Shown here: positions 20,612-30,040 of the stretch, one piece after another
Numbering within the stretch: position 1 is the stretch's first letter
How the letters are laid out: every line of letters starts with the position of its first letter
Assembly: GCA_025769875.1 (NCBI GenBank)
Contig: JAGFNK010000266.1
Location: 1-64,000, forward strand
Direction of reading: 5' to 3'
From: Russula earlei
Taxonomy: Eukaryota; Basidiomycota; Agaricomycetes; Russulales; Russulaceae
Length of the DNA: 64,000 nucleotides
The notes under the pieces: model-generated
What the model was told of the DNA's origin: nothing
Database searches by the model: none
Seen by the model: only the letters and a program-made list of their open reading frames with translations
Translations under genes and position numbers: made by a program

Positions 20612-22603
20612 ATGCAGGTCAATCTGACTATATACGTTGGAACCTCAAAAGCCGAAAAGAAAACTGCATTAATCGATAGTGGAGCAACTGAATGCTTCAT
20701 ATCTCCCAATTTAACCAAACAACTCCAATTAAAAACGCGAAAACTATCAACACCCAGAGTAGTGAAAAACGTTGATAATACTCCCAATCGCCTAGGAAAG
20801 ATCACTCAAGCAGTAGACTTAGAACTAAAACTGCTAGGACAAAAAGGCAAACATCAGTTCCTTGTAGCAGATATCGGACAAGACGATCTGATCTTGGGAT
20901 ACCCCTTCCTCGAATCAACAAACCCCAAAATCAACTGGACCAATGGAACACTAATGGGAAGGATAGTCTTATCCAGAGATGAAGAAACACCAGAATGGAT
21001 AAGGAACATCGCCCAATGGGAAGACGGCAACGAACTTTGGGTACAAACTCGACTACGAAAGACTACAATTGCCCAACAATTGGCAGAATCCCAAGTACAA
21101 TCAAAGCAACTGACCTGGCAACAAATAGTCCCTCTCCAATATCATGCCTATGGCCAAGTCTTTGAAGAACGAGAATCAGAAAGATTCCCCGGACCAAGAA
21201 AGTGGGATCATGCTATCGATCTTAAACCCGACGCCCCCACAACGATCAATTGTAGAGTATACCCTCTCTCACCTAAAGAAAAAGAGGAACAAGGAAAATT
21301 CCTTGAACAAAATCTACGACTAAAGCGAATCAGGAGATCCAACTCACCATATGCAAGTGGCTTCTTTTTGATTAAAAAGAAAGATGGCAAATTTCGACCG
21401 GTACAAGATTATAGAAACCTAAACAAGTGGACTATACCCAACGTTTACCCACTTCCCTTGATCCCAGAATTAATACATACCCTAGCAGGCAAAAAACTCT
21501 TTACTAAATTTGATATCAGATGGGGCTACAACAACATTAGAATCAAAGAAGGAGACGAATGGAAAGCAGCCTTCAAAACTAGCGATGGATTATTCGAGCC
21601 AACAGTAATGTTTTTTGGATTGACCAACTCCCCAGCAACCTTCCAAACAATGATGGACGACATCTTTCAAGAAGAACTTGCTCAAGGATGGCTGAAGATT
21701 TATATGGACGACATCATTATTGCCACAGAGAATGATGAAGAGAAACATAAGTCTAAGGTCAATCACATCTTGTCAAAGTCAAGACAACACGATCTGTATC
21801 TCAAACCAGAAAAGTGCCAATTCCACAAAAGAAAAGTCGAATACCTAGGAGTAATCATTGGCGAAGGAAAAATCACCATGGACCCAGTAAAAGTTAGAAA
21901 AATCGAAGACTGGCCTACACCGAAAACATTAAAAGAAGTTCAAAGCTTCCTTGGATTCTGCAACTTCCTTCGCAACTTTATCCCAAACTTCTCAATTAAA
22001 GCCAGACCACTCAACGATCTAACAAAAAAGAATAAACAATGGGAATGGACACCCAGAGAACAACAAGCATTCCAATCACTAAAAGACACATGCGTGTCTT
22101 ACCCAGTCCTTCGCACTCCAGATTGGACCAAACAATTCATCCTTGACACCGATGCATCAGGATTTGCCATAGGAGCAGTTATTTCCCAAGAACATGAAGA
22201 TGGACTCCATCCTATAGCATTCTATTCAAGAACACTACTAGACACAGAAAGAAATTACGATGCACATGATAAAGAACTGGCTGCCATCATCTTTGGCCTC
22301 AAAAGCGGCCGACCATTCTTCCTGGGCGCAGAAAAACCCGTCCAAATAAGGACAGACCACAAAAATCTTACATATTTCAAAGAACCACAGAAACTAACTG
22401 GACGACAAGCAAGATGGATGCAATACATGCAAGACTTTAATTTAATCATGGAACACATCCCGGGACACACCAATACAATTGCCGATACTCTTTCTCGTCG
22501 CAAAGACCTTAACAAGGGGGTAGGAGAACAAAAAACCACCCTTCTCCCACCTGAAATATTCACACGAAAAATCTACCTACCTGACAAACTAGACAAACAA
22601 TGA
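20612..22603 (+). CDS. pol: Pol part 1 of Beta element 2: protease, reverse transcriptase, RNase H (663 aa)
   Basis: The frame from the first ATG holds the aspartic protease motif ALIDSGATE (catalytic Asp about residue 22) and ILGYPFLE closing the protease. RT follows with KFDIRWGYNN, TVMFFGLTNSPATFQ and the catalytic YMDD at residues 364-367. RNase H has LDTDASGFAIGAV (Asp about 512) and RTDHKNLTYF. The frame is in fact open upstream to the gag overlap, so the natural product is probably a Gag-Pol fusion rather than a protein starting at this ATG. It ends at TGA 22601-22603, in the same place as in element 1. The downstream sequence continues in frame as integrase, so this stop is more likely decay than a real terminus. 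Confidence 0.94.
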   Translation: MQVNLTIYVGTSKAEKKTALIDSGATECFISPNLTKQLQLKTRKLSTPRVVKNVDNTPNRLGKITQAVDLELKLLGQKGKHQFLVADIGQDDLILGYPFLESTNPKINWTNGTLMGRIVLSRDEETPEWIRNIAQWEDGNELWVQTRLRKTTIAQQLAESQVQSKQLTWQQIVPLQYHAYGQVFEERESERFPGPRKWDHAIDLKPDAPTTINCRVYPLSPKEKEEQGKFLEQNLRLKRIRRSNSPYASGFFLIKKKDGKFRPVQDYRNLNKWTIPNVYPLPLIPELIHTLAGKKLFTKFDIRWGYNNIRIKEGDEWKAAFKTSDGLFEPTVMFFGLTNSPATFQTMMDDIFQEELAQGWLKIYMDDIIIATENDEEKHKSKVNHILSKSRQHDLYLKPEKCQFHKRKVEYLGVIIGEGKITMDPVKVRKIEDWPTPKTLKEVQSFLGFCNFLRNFIPNFSIKARPLNDLTKKNKQWEWTPREQQAFQSLKDTCVSYPVLRTPDWTKQFILDTDASGFAIGAVISQEHEDGLHPIAFYSRTLLDTERNYDAHDKELAAIIFGLKSGRPFFLGAEKPVQIRTDHKNLTYFKEPQKLTGRQARWMQYMQDFNLIMEHIPGHTNTIADTLSRRKDLNKGVGEQKTTLLPPEIFTRKIYLPDKLDKQ

Positions 22604-23860
22604 GAAATCCTACGACAATTTCACGATGCGCCACCTGCAGGACACCCCGGAATAGCCAACACATGGGACTTAGTCAAACAACACTATGAAGGACCCAGAC
22701 TACGACAATTTGTAGAGCAATACATGAAAGGCTGCGCCAAATGCCAAGAATCCAAAACCAATTTACCAAGAAAGAAAGCCACAACCTTCCCACTTGACAC
22801 ACACGTCGAACAAGGCCCCTTTCAATATGTATCAATGGACCTTATCACTGATTTACCAAAATCGGAAGGATTCGACAGTATCCTCACTATTGTCGACCAA
22901 GGATGTTCTAAAGCAACCAAATTCATTCCATGTAACAAAACAATCGACGGAACAGGTGTCGCACACGAGTACCTGAAACACCTCGTGCCCTGGTTCGGTG
23001 TCCCTAAAAGAATCATATCTGACAGAGACCCTCGATTCGCATCAAACTTCTCCAAAGCATTATGCAAGAGCCTAGGCATCAAACAAAACATGTCCACTGC
23101 ATTTCACCCTCAAACTGATGGACAAATCGAAAGAATGAACGCCTGGCTAGAACAATACTTGAGACCCTGGACTACGACCCATCCACACTCCTGGGCAAAA
23201 ATGCTTCCCATCGCAGAATATGCGCATAACTCATGGAAACACGAAGTATCACGACAATCACCACATGAACTCCTCATGGGATTCAAACCTCAAATTAACA
23301 TAAATCTCGAAGACAACAACATCCCCGCCTCGACCAATCGTCTCAAAGAACTAGAACAATCTAGATACAATGCACAACAACTTCTAGAACGTAAACAACA
23401 ACCCTCCAAACCTGATAACCCGGAAATGAAAGAAGGAACCCTTGTATGGTTAGAAGGCAAGAACCTCAAGACACGAGGAAACCGCAAGCTAATCCCAAAA
23501 CGTTATGGACCCTTCCCCATCATAAAGAAGATTTCTAAAGTCGCCTACCAACTCCAACTTCCATCATCCATGAAAATACACGACATTTTCCATGTCAATC
23601 TACTTCTACCATATATAGAAACGGAAGAATATGGCATGCCATTCACACAACCTCCTCCGATCATCGATAACGAAGAAGAATATGAGATCGAGGCCATTCT
23701 AGATGCCAGAAGGTTTGGATGGACACGTAAACTTCAATACCTCATACACTGGAAAGGTTACCCATCATCAGATGACTCATGGGTCGACCACCATGACCTC
23801 AACACCCCCGAACTCCTCAAAGAATTCTACTCCGCTACAGCTGGACGATCCAATGTATAA
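22604..23860 (+). CDS. pol: Pol part 2 of Beta element 2: integrase with chromodomain
   Basis: It continues in frame after the TGA at 22601. The HHCC zinc-binding domain comes first (FHDAPPAGHPG ... CAKC, about 22617-22745). The DDE core then has Asp in VSMDLITDL, Asp in IISDRDPRF and Glu in GQIERMN. A conserved C-terminal region (WLEGKNLKTRGNRKL) leads to a chromodomain with YLIHWKGYPSSDDSWVD near 23740-23790. The first ATG in this stretch is at 22724, but translation is expected only as part of Pol. Chromodomains of chromoviral integrases are known to direct insertion to heterochromatin. Confidence 0.93.
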   Translation, partial: EILRQFHDAPPAGHPGIANTWDLVKQHYEGPRLRQFVEQYMKGCAKCQESKTNLPRKKATTFPLDTHVEQGPFQYVSMDLITDLPKSEGFDSILTIVDQGCSKATKFIPCNKTIDGTGVAHEYLKHLVPWFGVPKRIISDRDPRFASNFSKALCKSLGIKQNMSTAFHPQTDGQIERMNAWLEQYLRPWTTTHPHSWAKMLPIAEYAHNSWKHEVSRQSPHELLMGFKPQININLEDNNIPASTNRLKELEQSRYNAQQLLERKQQPSKPDNPEMKEGTLVWLEGKNLKTRGNRKLIPKRYGPFPIIKKISKVAYQLQLPSSMKIHDIFHVNLLLPYIETEEYGMPFTQPPPIIDNEEEYEIEAILDARRFGWTRKLQYLIHWKGYPSSDDSWVDHHDLNTPELLKEFYSATAGRSNV

Positions 23861-23915
23861 AAGGATCACCATTCTCAATCAACGCTCCCCACTGCTCTAT
23901 TCCTCCCACTCCAAC

Positions 23916-25176
23916 ATGTCCTCCAACGCCAACTCACCCACTGCCTCCTCCATTACCCTTGTCCCTACTCCTCCACACACCCCAACTCTCATCCCTCTAC
24001 CAATCTCTAGAGAACCATCTCCATCCATGGCCGCAACTATCAACACTCAACTCCTAGTGCGACGTGCAGCACGACACGCGGCAATGATAGCACAAGCCCA
24101 AGAACTCTGGCATGAAGAAACTCTACCTACCATACTACAAGCCTTCGGCAATCACTCCCCCACCAGAGGAACTAACTCCCCGATTGTCCACAGCCCATCC
24201 TATCATGTTCGTTCCCCCTCTCCTGACCCTATCCCTATCCCTCCTCGACTCAACACACCCATCCCCCAACAACCAATTAATTAATTTGGTACTCCTCAAC
24301 AAAAACTTTGCCCCAGTACCCTTATGAAACAACAACACTCCCCCACCTGCCTACACAACACCTGTAGCTCCTGGAACAGATGCTATGACTGAACTATGAG
24401 AACTGGGAGACGGCTGGATGGAGGGAACCCTAGGACTTGACGTTTTGATCCCTGATCCAGGCAACGAAGATGATACCATTCCCCCACGATTCGTCCTACC
24501 CGATCTGACCAATGGATTCCCATCAGTCGTCGCCACATATGGCCCCGGATGTCCTACTCATCGAATTTTGATTTGGGCTCGTGCCGACCCCTATCCTCGT
24601 CCTCTCCTCACTACAAAAGACGCCTTCTTATTCCAGGAAGGACTCAGACATACTAAGGCCGTCGACGAAGCCCTCACCTTCGAGCAAGATCTGTCTCTTG
24701 AGGCCGAAGTCCTTCAATATCAATTCGCCATTAAAAAAGCACGACAAATGGCCAACCAACTTGTCATGGCTAGAGGACGCTACCACGACATGCTGTGGGA
24801 AATTCGAGACAGTGAGGTCAAATTGGCCAGAGCCAACGCCAAAACCTGACTCGAACCCAGAATCCTGTTCCAATCCATGCCACAACTAACCGAACAGGAA
24901 CACAAAGATGTCAAAGAGGCGATCGTGGACCCTTGGTATCAATTCCCCCCTCGTATTTCCAACAAATGTTCCTGGTGTCTCAATGGGGGACACGACACCG
25001 TCGACTGCCCCAAAATTACCACCTGCGTTCTCTGCAATCGCCATGGACATAAAGCAGACTTCTGTAGAACCCCACATCAATGATGCAAAGCGCACAAAAT
25101 ATGTCGAGTTCCCCAAGACCAACTTCACTACCACACCCATCGCTGTGTCTCTAACGTCCACCCCTACATAGGTTAG
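23916..25176 (+). pseudogene. Beta ORF3 of element 2 (zinc-knuckle ORF, several stops)
   Basis: Uninterrupted by any insertion, this copy proves the ORF3 layout: a Ser/Pro/Thr-rich N-terminus (MSSNANSPTASS), a basic helical stretch, a WMEGTLGLDVLIPDPGNED region, a charged helix, and two CCHC knuckles (CSWCLNGGHDTVDC, CVLCNRHGHKADFC). Stops occur near 24283, 24328, 24399, 24849 and 25083. The 24849 TGA corresponds to CAA in element 1, consistent with an ancestral CGA altered on opposite strands. The first half is closely conserved with element 1. Function unknown: a nucleic-acid-binding accessory protein is the most that can be inferred. Confidence 0.85.
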
Positions 25177-25194
25177 ACCTTAACAAGGGGGTAA

Positions 25195-25691
25195 TGTCAC
25201 AAGAACCGGTAAAATCGGACCGGACCGGCAACCTGATAAAGCCTACCCTGACATGTCTCAAGTTTCCTATGTGTTTTATGACTCTTCCACAGCCTCGTGC
25301 ATACCAGACGTTTCCTGCGTGTTCCAGTTCGATCACCTCGCTTCTACCTCATGAATACTATTTGATATAGTATTTAGCATGTATATAAGACCGCCGTTTG
25401 ATGAGGACAAGCCCTAAGCTTGTTCTCCTGTGAAATATCACTGGATTTCAAACTTCAGGACTTGTAGGCTTGCAAGACATCAAGCATATTGTCTGAAACC
25501 TCCTCTACTCATAAGTCTTCTCAATGCGAAGACTTATTCGTAGTTTCCCTTCTCTACGGAACATATTTGCCTTGGCAATATCGTCTCCGAAATCCCTGAA
25601 ACTCGTGAGGACTTAGTGTCTCGCTCAAACTTGCTGCGCTCATCTCGCACGTGAACTGATTTGTCAGTGACACCGCCCCCAGTCGGTGACA
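25195..25691 (+). repeat. 3' LTR of Beta element 2
   Basis: 497 bp, preceded by the polypurine tract (about 25182-25194) and followed by the TTTGG target duplication. Confidence 0.95.
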
Positions 25692-25696
25692 TTTGG

Positions 25697-26309
25697 ACAA
25701 GAGTAGGTTGGATTCTACAAGAGACCAAGCTTTGGGTTTTGGTCACAAAGTACTGAGCTTATATATACAGGAGAAGTGCAGCAGTAGCTGCGCTTTGACT
25801 GTGCTACTAGTATAGTAGGAGTCATAATAAGTAGGAGTCATAGAAATGAGGCCACAAATGAGTCAGAACCAAGTGACTGTGCTGCACAGTAAGTGCACAG
25901 CATTGCACAGTCAAACTTGTGAAGTAAGTATAAAAGGAAAGAGAACCAAACGAAGGGAAAGTAACAGCCATCCAGTGTTACCTGGATGCGTATGGATCAC
26001 ATGATAACACAAAAGAGATCACAAGACATAAGGGATCATGAGATCAGTAAGTAAAGGGACATACGAAGGCAGGCAGTCCATAGCAGAAGATATGAGGTAA
26101 ACGTAAAAGGAAAATGTTGTAACAGCTACTAAGCTTTACAATCATTGTCTTGTTGTGTGACATCATACTACAACACCTGACATCATGCTAACCTTACTTA
26201 ATACATTCCATACTGTCATATATAAGGTAATGTTAGAACCCACATACAATTTATTGAATTAAATCCTTTATCTTCCATCTCATCTGCTATACACTTCTGA
26301 GCTCTGATA
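25697..26309 (+). other. Unassigned sequence right of Beta element 2, possibly the rest of repeat G
   Basis: The sequence resumes repeat G after the Beta insertion. It contains TATATAAGG near 26220 and direct repeats TGACATCAT(A/G)CTA near 26160-26190. If G is an LTR, it could end just before the tRNA-type primer site at 26310. No coding content. Confidence 0.4.
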
Positions 26310-26323
26310 GGTTATGGGCCCGG
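26310..26323 (+). promoter_or_regulatory. Candidate half-tRNA(iMet) primer-binding site (copia-like)
   Basis: GGTTATGGGCCCGG is close to the complement of the initiator tRNA-Met anticodon arm, the primer used by many Ty1/copia elements. The upstream bases (CTCTGATA) do not show a clean CA LTR end, and no copia gag-pol follows because a minisatellite and a Delta LTR come next. Tentative. Confidence 0.35.
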
Positions 26324-26389
26324 AGCTCTAATCTTAGACCCACCAACCTCATCTCTCAAATCTTAACCCCTTTTCAACCTTGCATCCTC

Positions 26390-26817
26390 TCCATCACTGT
26401 CACTCCCCTCCTTTGTCAACCCTCACTTGTCAACCATCCCTGTCAACAAGATTTCCCTTTCTGACAATCATCAACTCTTGTCTCTGTCACTTTTCTCCTC
26501 TTCCTGGTGCACATCATCCCCACCACTTCATCTATGTCCTTCTCCTGTCAATTCTCATGTCAACTTCGTCACTGTTGCTTCCTGTCTCTGTCAACTCTCA
26601 CTTGTCCATTGTTCCTGTCAAGATGATCTCCCTTTCTGGTCAATTCTTGTGTCCACTTCATCACTGTCACTTCCTTTCTCTGTCAGTAGCAATCTCCCTT
26701 TCTGGTCAATTCTTGTGTCCACTTTGTCACTGTCACTTCCTTTCTCTGTCAGCTCTCACTTGTCAATTGTCCCTGTCAATGAGATCTCCCTCTGTGGCAA
26801 TCATCAACTCTTGTCTC
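26390..26817 (+). repeat. Degenerate minisatellite
   Basis: Tandem, imperfect units built from CACTGTCACTTCCTTTCTCTGTCA, TCTCACTTGTCAATTGTCCC and AATCTCCCTTTCTGGTCAATTC. The best pair is a 60-odd bp segment at about 26632-26690 repeated at about 26692-26752. No coding meaning is apparent. Confidence 0.75.
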
Positions 26818-27781
26818 TGTCAGGACTCACTGTTGAACAATCCAGTTCAAGAGTGAGACAAGAGCTCAGAGATGAGTTGAATGAGTTCAAGGACAAAGTT
26901 GGCAAAGAGCATGGTCCAAACAAGTAGTGGGTACCAGAGAGGGACAGGTCTGGGCTGTGAGAGGTGATCACAGAAGGAGAGAGCCAGAGTGTACTAGATA
27001 GGGCAGTCCCAAAGGAGTACCCTTGGTAATAGAGTGCCACAAGTCAAATGGACAGTCTGAAGACTGTCCACTACTTTATTGAGCACTTATAAACAACAAG
27101 GGAACTGCTAAATAGAGAACAAGTCATAACCTTGTTATCAAGCACAATTGATGGATGAGGGAAAAGTTGGAACATGCTTAGTGAGCATGCTCTGTCATGC
27201 TCAGTAAGCTGCTGAGTAAGAAGGCCCATATTGATGAGTAAGGGCCTTTAGTGTCCACATGTTCACTGCTTAGTGCACATGCAAAGCACCTGATTCATTC
27301 ACTGTTAGTTAGTTTAGGGCCAGTCATTTGGGGACTTGGGGTATTTGTCTGTGGAATAGTGTTGCCTATAAGGCCCCTTATATAGTTCTATTAGGGTCCT
27401 TAGAGTTGACCCTAATATCTATATTAAGGTCCTTAGTATTGCCTTATAGTTTGTTCTAAGGTTATTAGACTTAGTCTAATAACATGCTCCAGGGCCTATA
27501 GTATCTTCATTAGCATCTAATGTAAGGCACTTGAGGTTGTCCTAAAGGGTCTTTAGGGAGTCTTTAATACTGTCTTTTATTGCTAGAAGGGTTGCCACTA
27601 AGTAGGGCTTGCTGTATGTTGATTGTGCCTAGAATCAATCATGCAACAATGCACATGTGATATTGTGGACACCTCTACTCACCCCTTTTGCTCATGTGAA
27701 CAGGGTGGCATCATAGAGGCTGGGTTTCCTCTAATAAGGAAGGGTCCTTCAAGGGCCCTCTCCAGGAAATGGTTCATGACA
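26818..27781 (-). repeat. Delta LTR, variant copy (complete)
   Basis: 964 bp aligned end to end with 57244-58206 but clearly diverged (starts TGTCAGGACTC). It carries the CTTATAAACAAC (TATA region) and GGACAGTCTGAAGACTGTCC blocks. No matching target duplication is visible. The right flank is Alpha LTR sequence and the left flank is the minisatellite. Confidence 0.8.
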
Positions 27782-28221
27782 CAGAATTGGTCATCTGGTT
27801 TCACAGAAGAGGAGGATGGTGAGAGAGAAGCAGAGGAGGAAGAGAAACACAAAGGTTCCTTGTGGTGAGCTCAAGTCAAGCAGAGTGTAAGCCAGCACAA
27901 GCAAGTTGTGATTTTTGAGAAGTGATACAAGGCAAGGGATGCAACAGGAAATAGGACAAACTAAGATTGGGGCATTCCCCAGCTTCTACAGGTACTTAAA
28001 TTCTGTATGTAGCAAGGCTGTACAGTACTATATGTGGAACAATAGATAGAGCAAAGCAGTAGCAAAAAGGAATCAATACTAGATGAAACACAAAGGATGA
28101 AACAATAAGAGGCAATCACAATCAAGGGATGAAACAGGAAACAAGGGGATGAGGGTAGAGTGTAAAATAATTACAAGGGGTTAACAGTAAATGATGAACC
28201 AAAGAGTGATAAATCACAACA
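27782..28221 (-). repeat. Alpha LTR fragment
   Basis: Matches the Alpha LTR from the AGGAGATC region to its TGTTGTGATTT start (minus strand), diverged. It is cut on the left by the Delta LTR and inserted into repeat G on the right. Confidence 0.8.
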
Positions 28222-28435
28222 ACCTAATCTATCTTATTACAACTTACCCTAGCTTCTCAACAGACCAAGTCATACTAGGAAGGGTCTATTGGCCATAACC
28301 TGTTTTGCATAAAACACTTTGACTGCTGCAGGGATCCTTATTCTTAACAATGGGAATCAGCCTGTTCTTTGAACACATCTCTACTGTTTAACTTGTCTTC
28401 AGGCTTGAGAGCTGACACAGCTAGTTACTGTGACA
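28222..28435 (-). repeat. Repeat G fragment, inverted
   Basis: Reverse complement of about 17833-18045, ending TACTGTGACA. Gives independent evidence that G is a dispersed repeat. Confidence 0.75.
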
Positions 28436-29279
28436 AAAAGTGTTAGCAAGTGTGCACTGCTGCCAGGTCTTCCATTGAACTTTTACAACCCACAGTGGTT
28501 GCTGAAACATCCCCCCCCCACTTTCAGAAGCTTGTAAAGGCAGAGTTCCCTCTTGCCATCCTGGTGAGTTATTATTTCATTTATTATCAGAAGCTTCACA
28601 TCTGTACTTAGGCCCCCTATGAAAGCAACTACATGGGGCAGATATAGGATGAAATGTTTGGTCCAAGCATGGTTAGATTGTGATTTTTCCTCTTATGTCT
28701 TCCATTACTCACCATACCTTACAGGTTCTATGTGATGTGGGCAATGTATGTGTGGCATAGATATGGGTGATGAAGGATTCACATTGTATTATCATTGTTG
28801 GGTTGGGTGACTTGATATGAAATGATATACTACATCTGAGTTACATCCAAGTGTCAAGAACTAGAGGGAGCTGCAGCACTTGTCTCAATGGCACTGAGAC
28901 CTGTCAAAAGTTCTGAAAACTAATGGTCAGTTGTAATTTCCGATCGAGATGACATGACTGACTGAGGTCAGCAGCTTCATCACCAGGATCTGGTGGTCCC
29001 AGTGTCAGTAAATAGCATGGTAGATGTTGCAATTTCCTGGTACTATCATTACCTTTTTCTGCATCTCTGATGACCACAGATATGCACCAAAATCTGGGTA
29101 ATGTGCAAAAGGGTTCAGAAGACATGTCAGAGGCACAAGATAGTGGTGAACAGCTAGCAATGGCTTTTCTTTGCTATCCTGCATAAGGAATATTGCACAG
29201 ATGATTCACAGAACCAGGGAATTAGCTCTACCCATGTCTTGGAAGAAAACAACACCATGTCTCTTTAACATGCAATGAG
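28436..29279. other. Unassigned 0.85 kb
   Basis: No recognisable gene. It may include the decayed downstream pol of the Gamma-like element that begins at 29280, but no RT motif could be identified on either strand. Confidence 0.4.
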
Positions 29280-30040
29280 TCATAAATTCACAGCCATACC
29301 CTGTCCTGGAAGTTGACTCCATCCTGAAAATTCCCCAATTCACATTGCAGATTGCTCTTGTACTTGTTCATTGCATCATTAATAATGTCACTTAGTGGCC
29401 TTAATCTTGGTGTAGCCACCTTTGAGGATTCATCTATGCAGCTGTCATGTCCCTGTCCTAAAGTATCTTTGTTGAGTGTGTACCTGTTTTCTTACTGCCA
29501 ATTGGATGTTCCCTGATTGCAATGCTATCTTTCCATGCATCCAGACAGCATAAACATTGAATATGTTAGGACTCATTGTTGTCCTTGGTCCAATTGATGT
29601 CCAGGTTATGGTGTCTTAGCCAGTTGGTACCCAAGATAATGTCATGGTCTCCTATGTTGGTAACAAGGAACTCTGCTTGTTCATCATGTGTGCCTCCCAT
29701 TGCTTTGATTCAAAGTTGTTGGATGGTGCTATATCTGATTAAGCCATGAGTGTTTGTGGTGCCATCCACATTTTGTGCTGGTAGGGGCTTTTGCAAGCTG
29801 GGAAGGTGGAGGTTATGTTGGTTCACAAATTGCTCATGGATTATCATTCCTTCTGCCCTGCTGTCTATGAGGGCACTTGCACCAATTTCCTTGCCACTGA
29901 GTTTCCCCACAAGTGTTACTTTCAAGGCTATGGAAGGGGATCTTATATTTTTTGTAAAGACTTTTGGGTAATTGATTTGTATGGGTATCGTAGCAATCTG
30001 GACCATATTCCTTAGCAGTGCACTAAGGGGTTCTATCAAA
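29280..30040 (-). pseudogene. pol: Protease region of the old Gamma-like element
   Basis: The minus-strand reading shows an A2 aspartic protease: SALIDSRAEGMIIHEQFV (about 29830-29900; the DSG active site reads DSR), then FLVTNIGDHDIILGTNWLRHHNLDINW (about 29580-29680), the usual hydrophobic core that closes a retropepsin. Stops are present (for example near 29709). A downstream conserved-looking stretch, RPLRDIINDAMNKYKS-like, extends to about 29330. RT is not recognisable further left. The altered active site and stops mark it as dead. Confidence 0.75.

Larger units (their letters stand above)
18287..25691 (+). mobile_element. Beta family Ty3/gypsy chromovirus, element 2 (complete, 7.4 kb)
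   Basis: A full-length element with two 497 bp LTRs and the target duplication TTTGG (18282-18286 and 25692-25696). It has a self-priming site, an intact 561-codon gag, a 663-codon protease-RT-RNase H frame, a 378-codon integrase-chromodomain frame, a decayed ORF3 and a polypurine tract. LTRs differ by only a few substitutions by eye, so insertion was recent. One TGA separates RNase H from integrase, and ORF3 has several stops. It is the reference copy for interpreting element 1. Confidence 0.96.

Noticed and set aside
23916..25176. ORF3 as an envelope-type gene
   Set aside because: No signal peptide, membrane segment or glycoprotein-like cysteine pattern. The clear motifs are CCHC knuckles, so a nucleic-acid-binding role is more likely.
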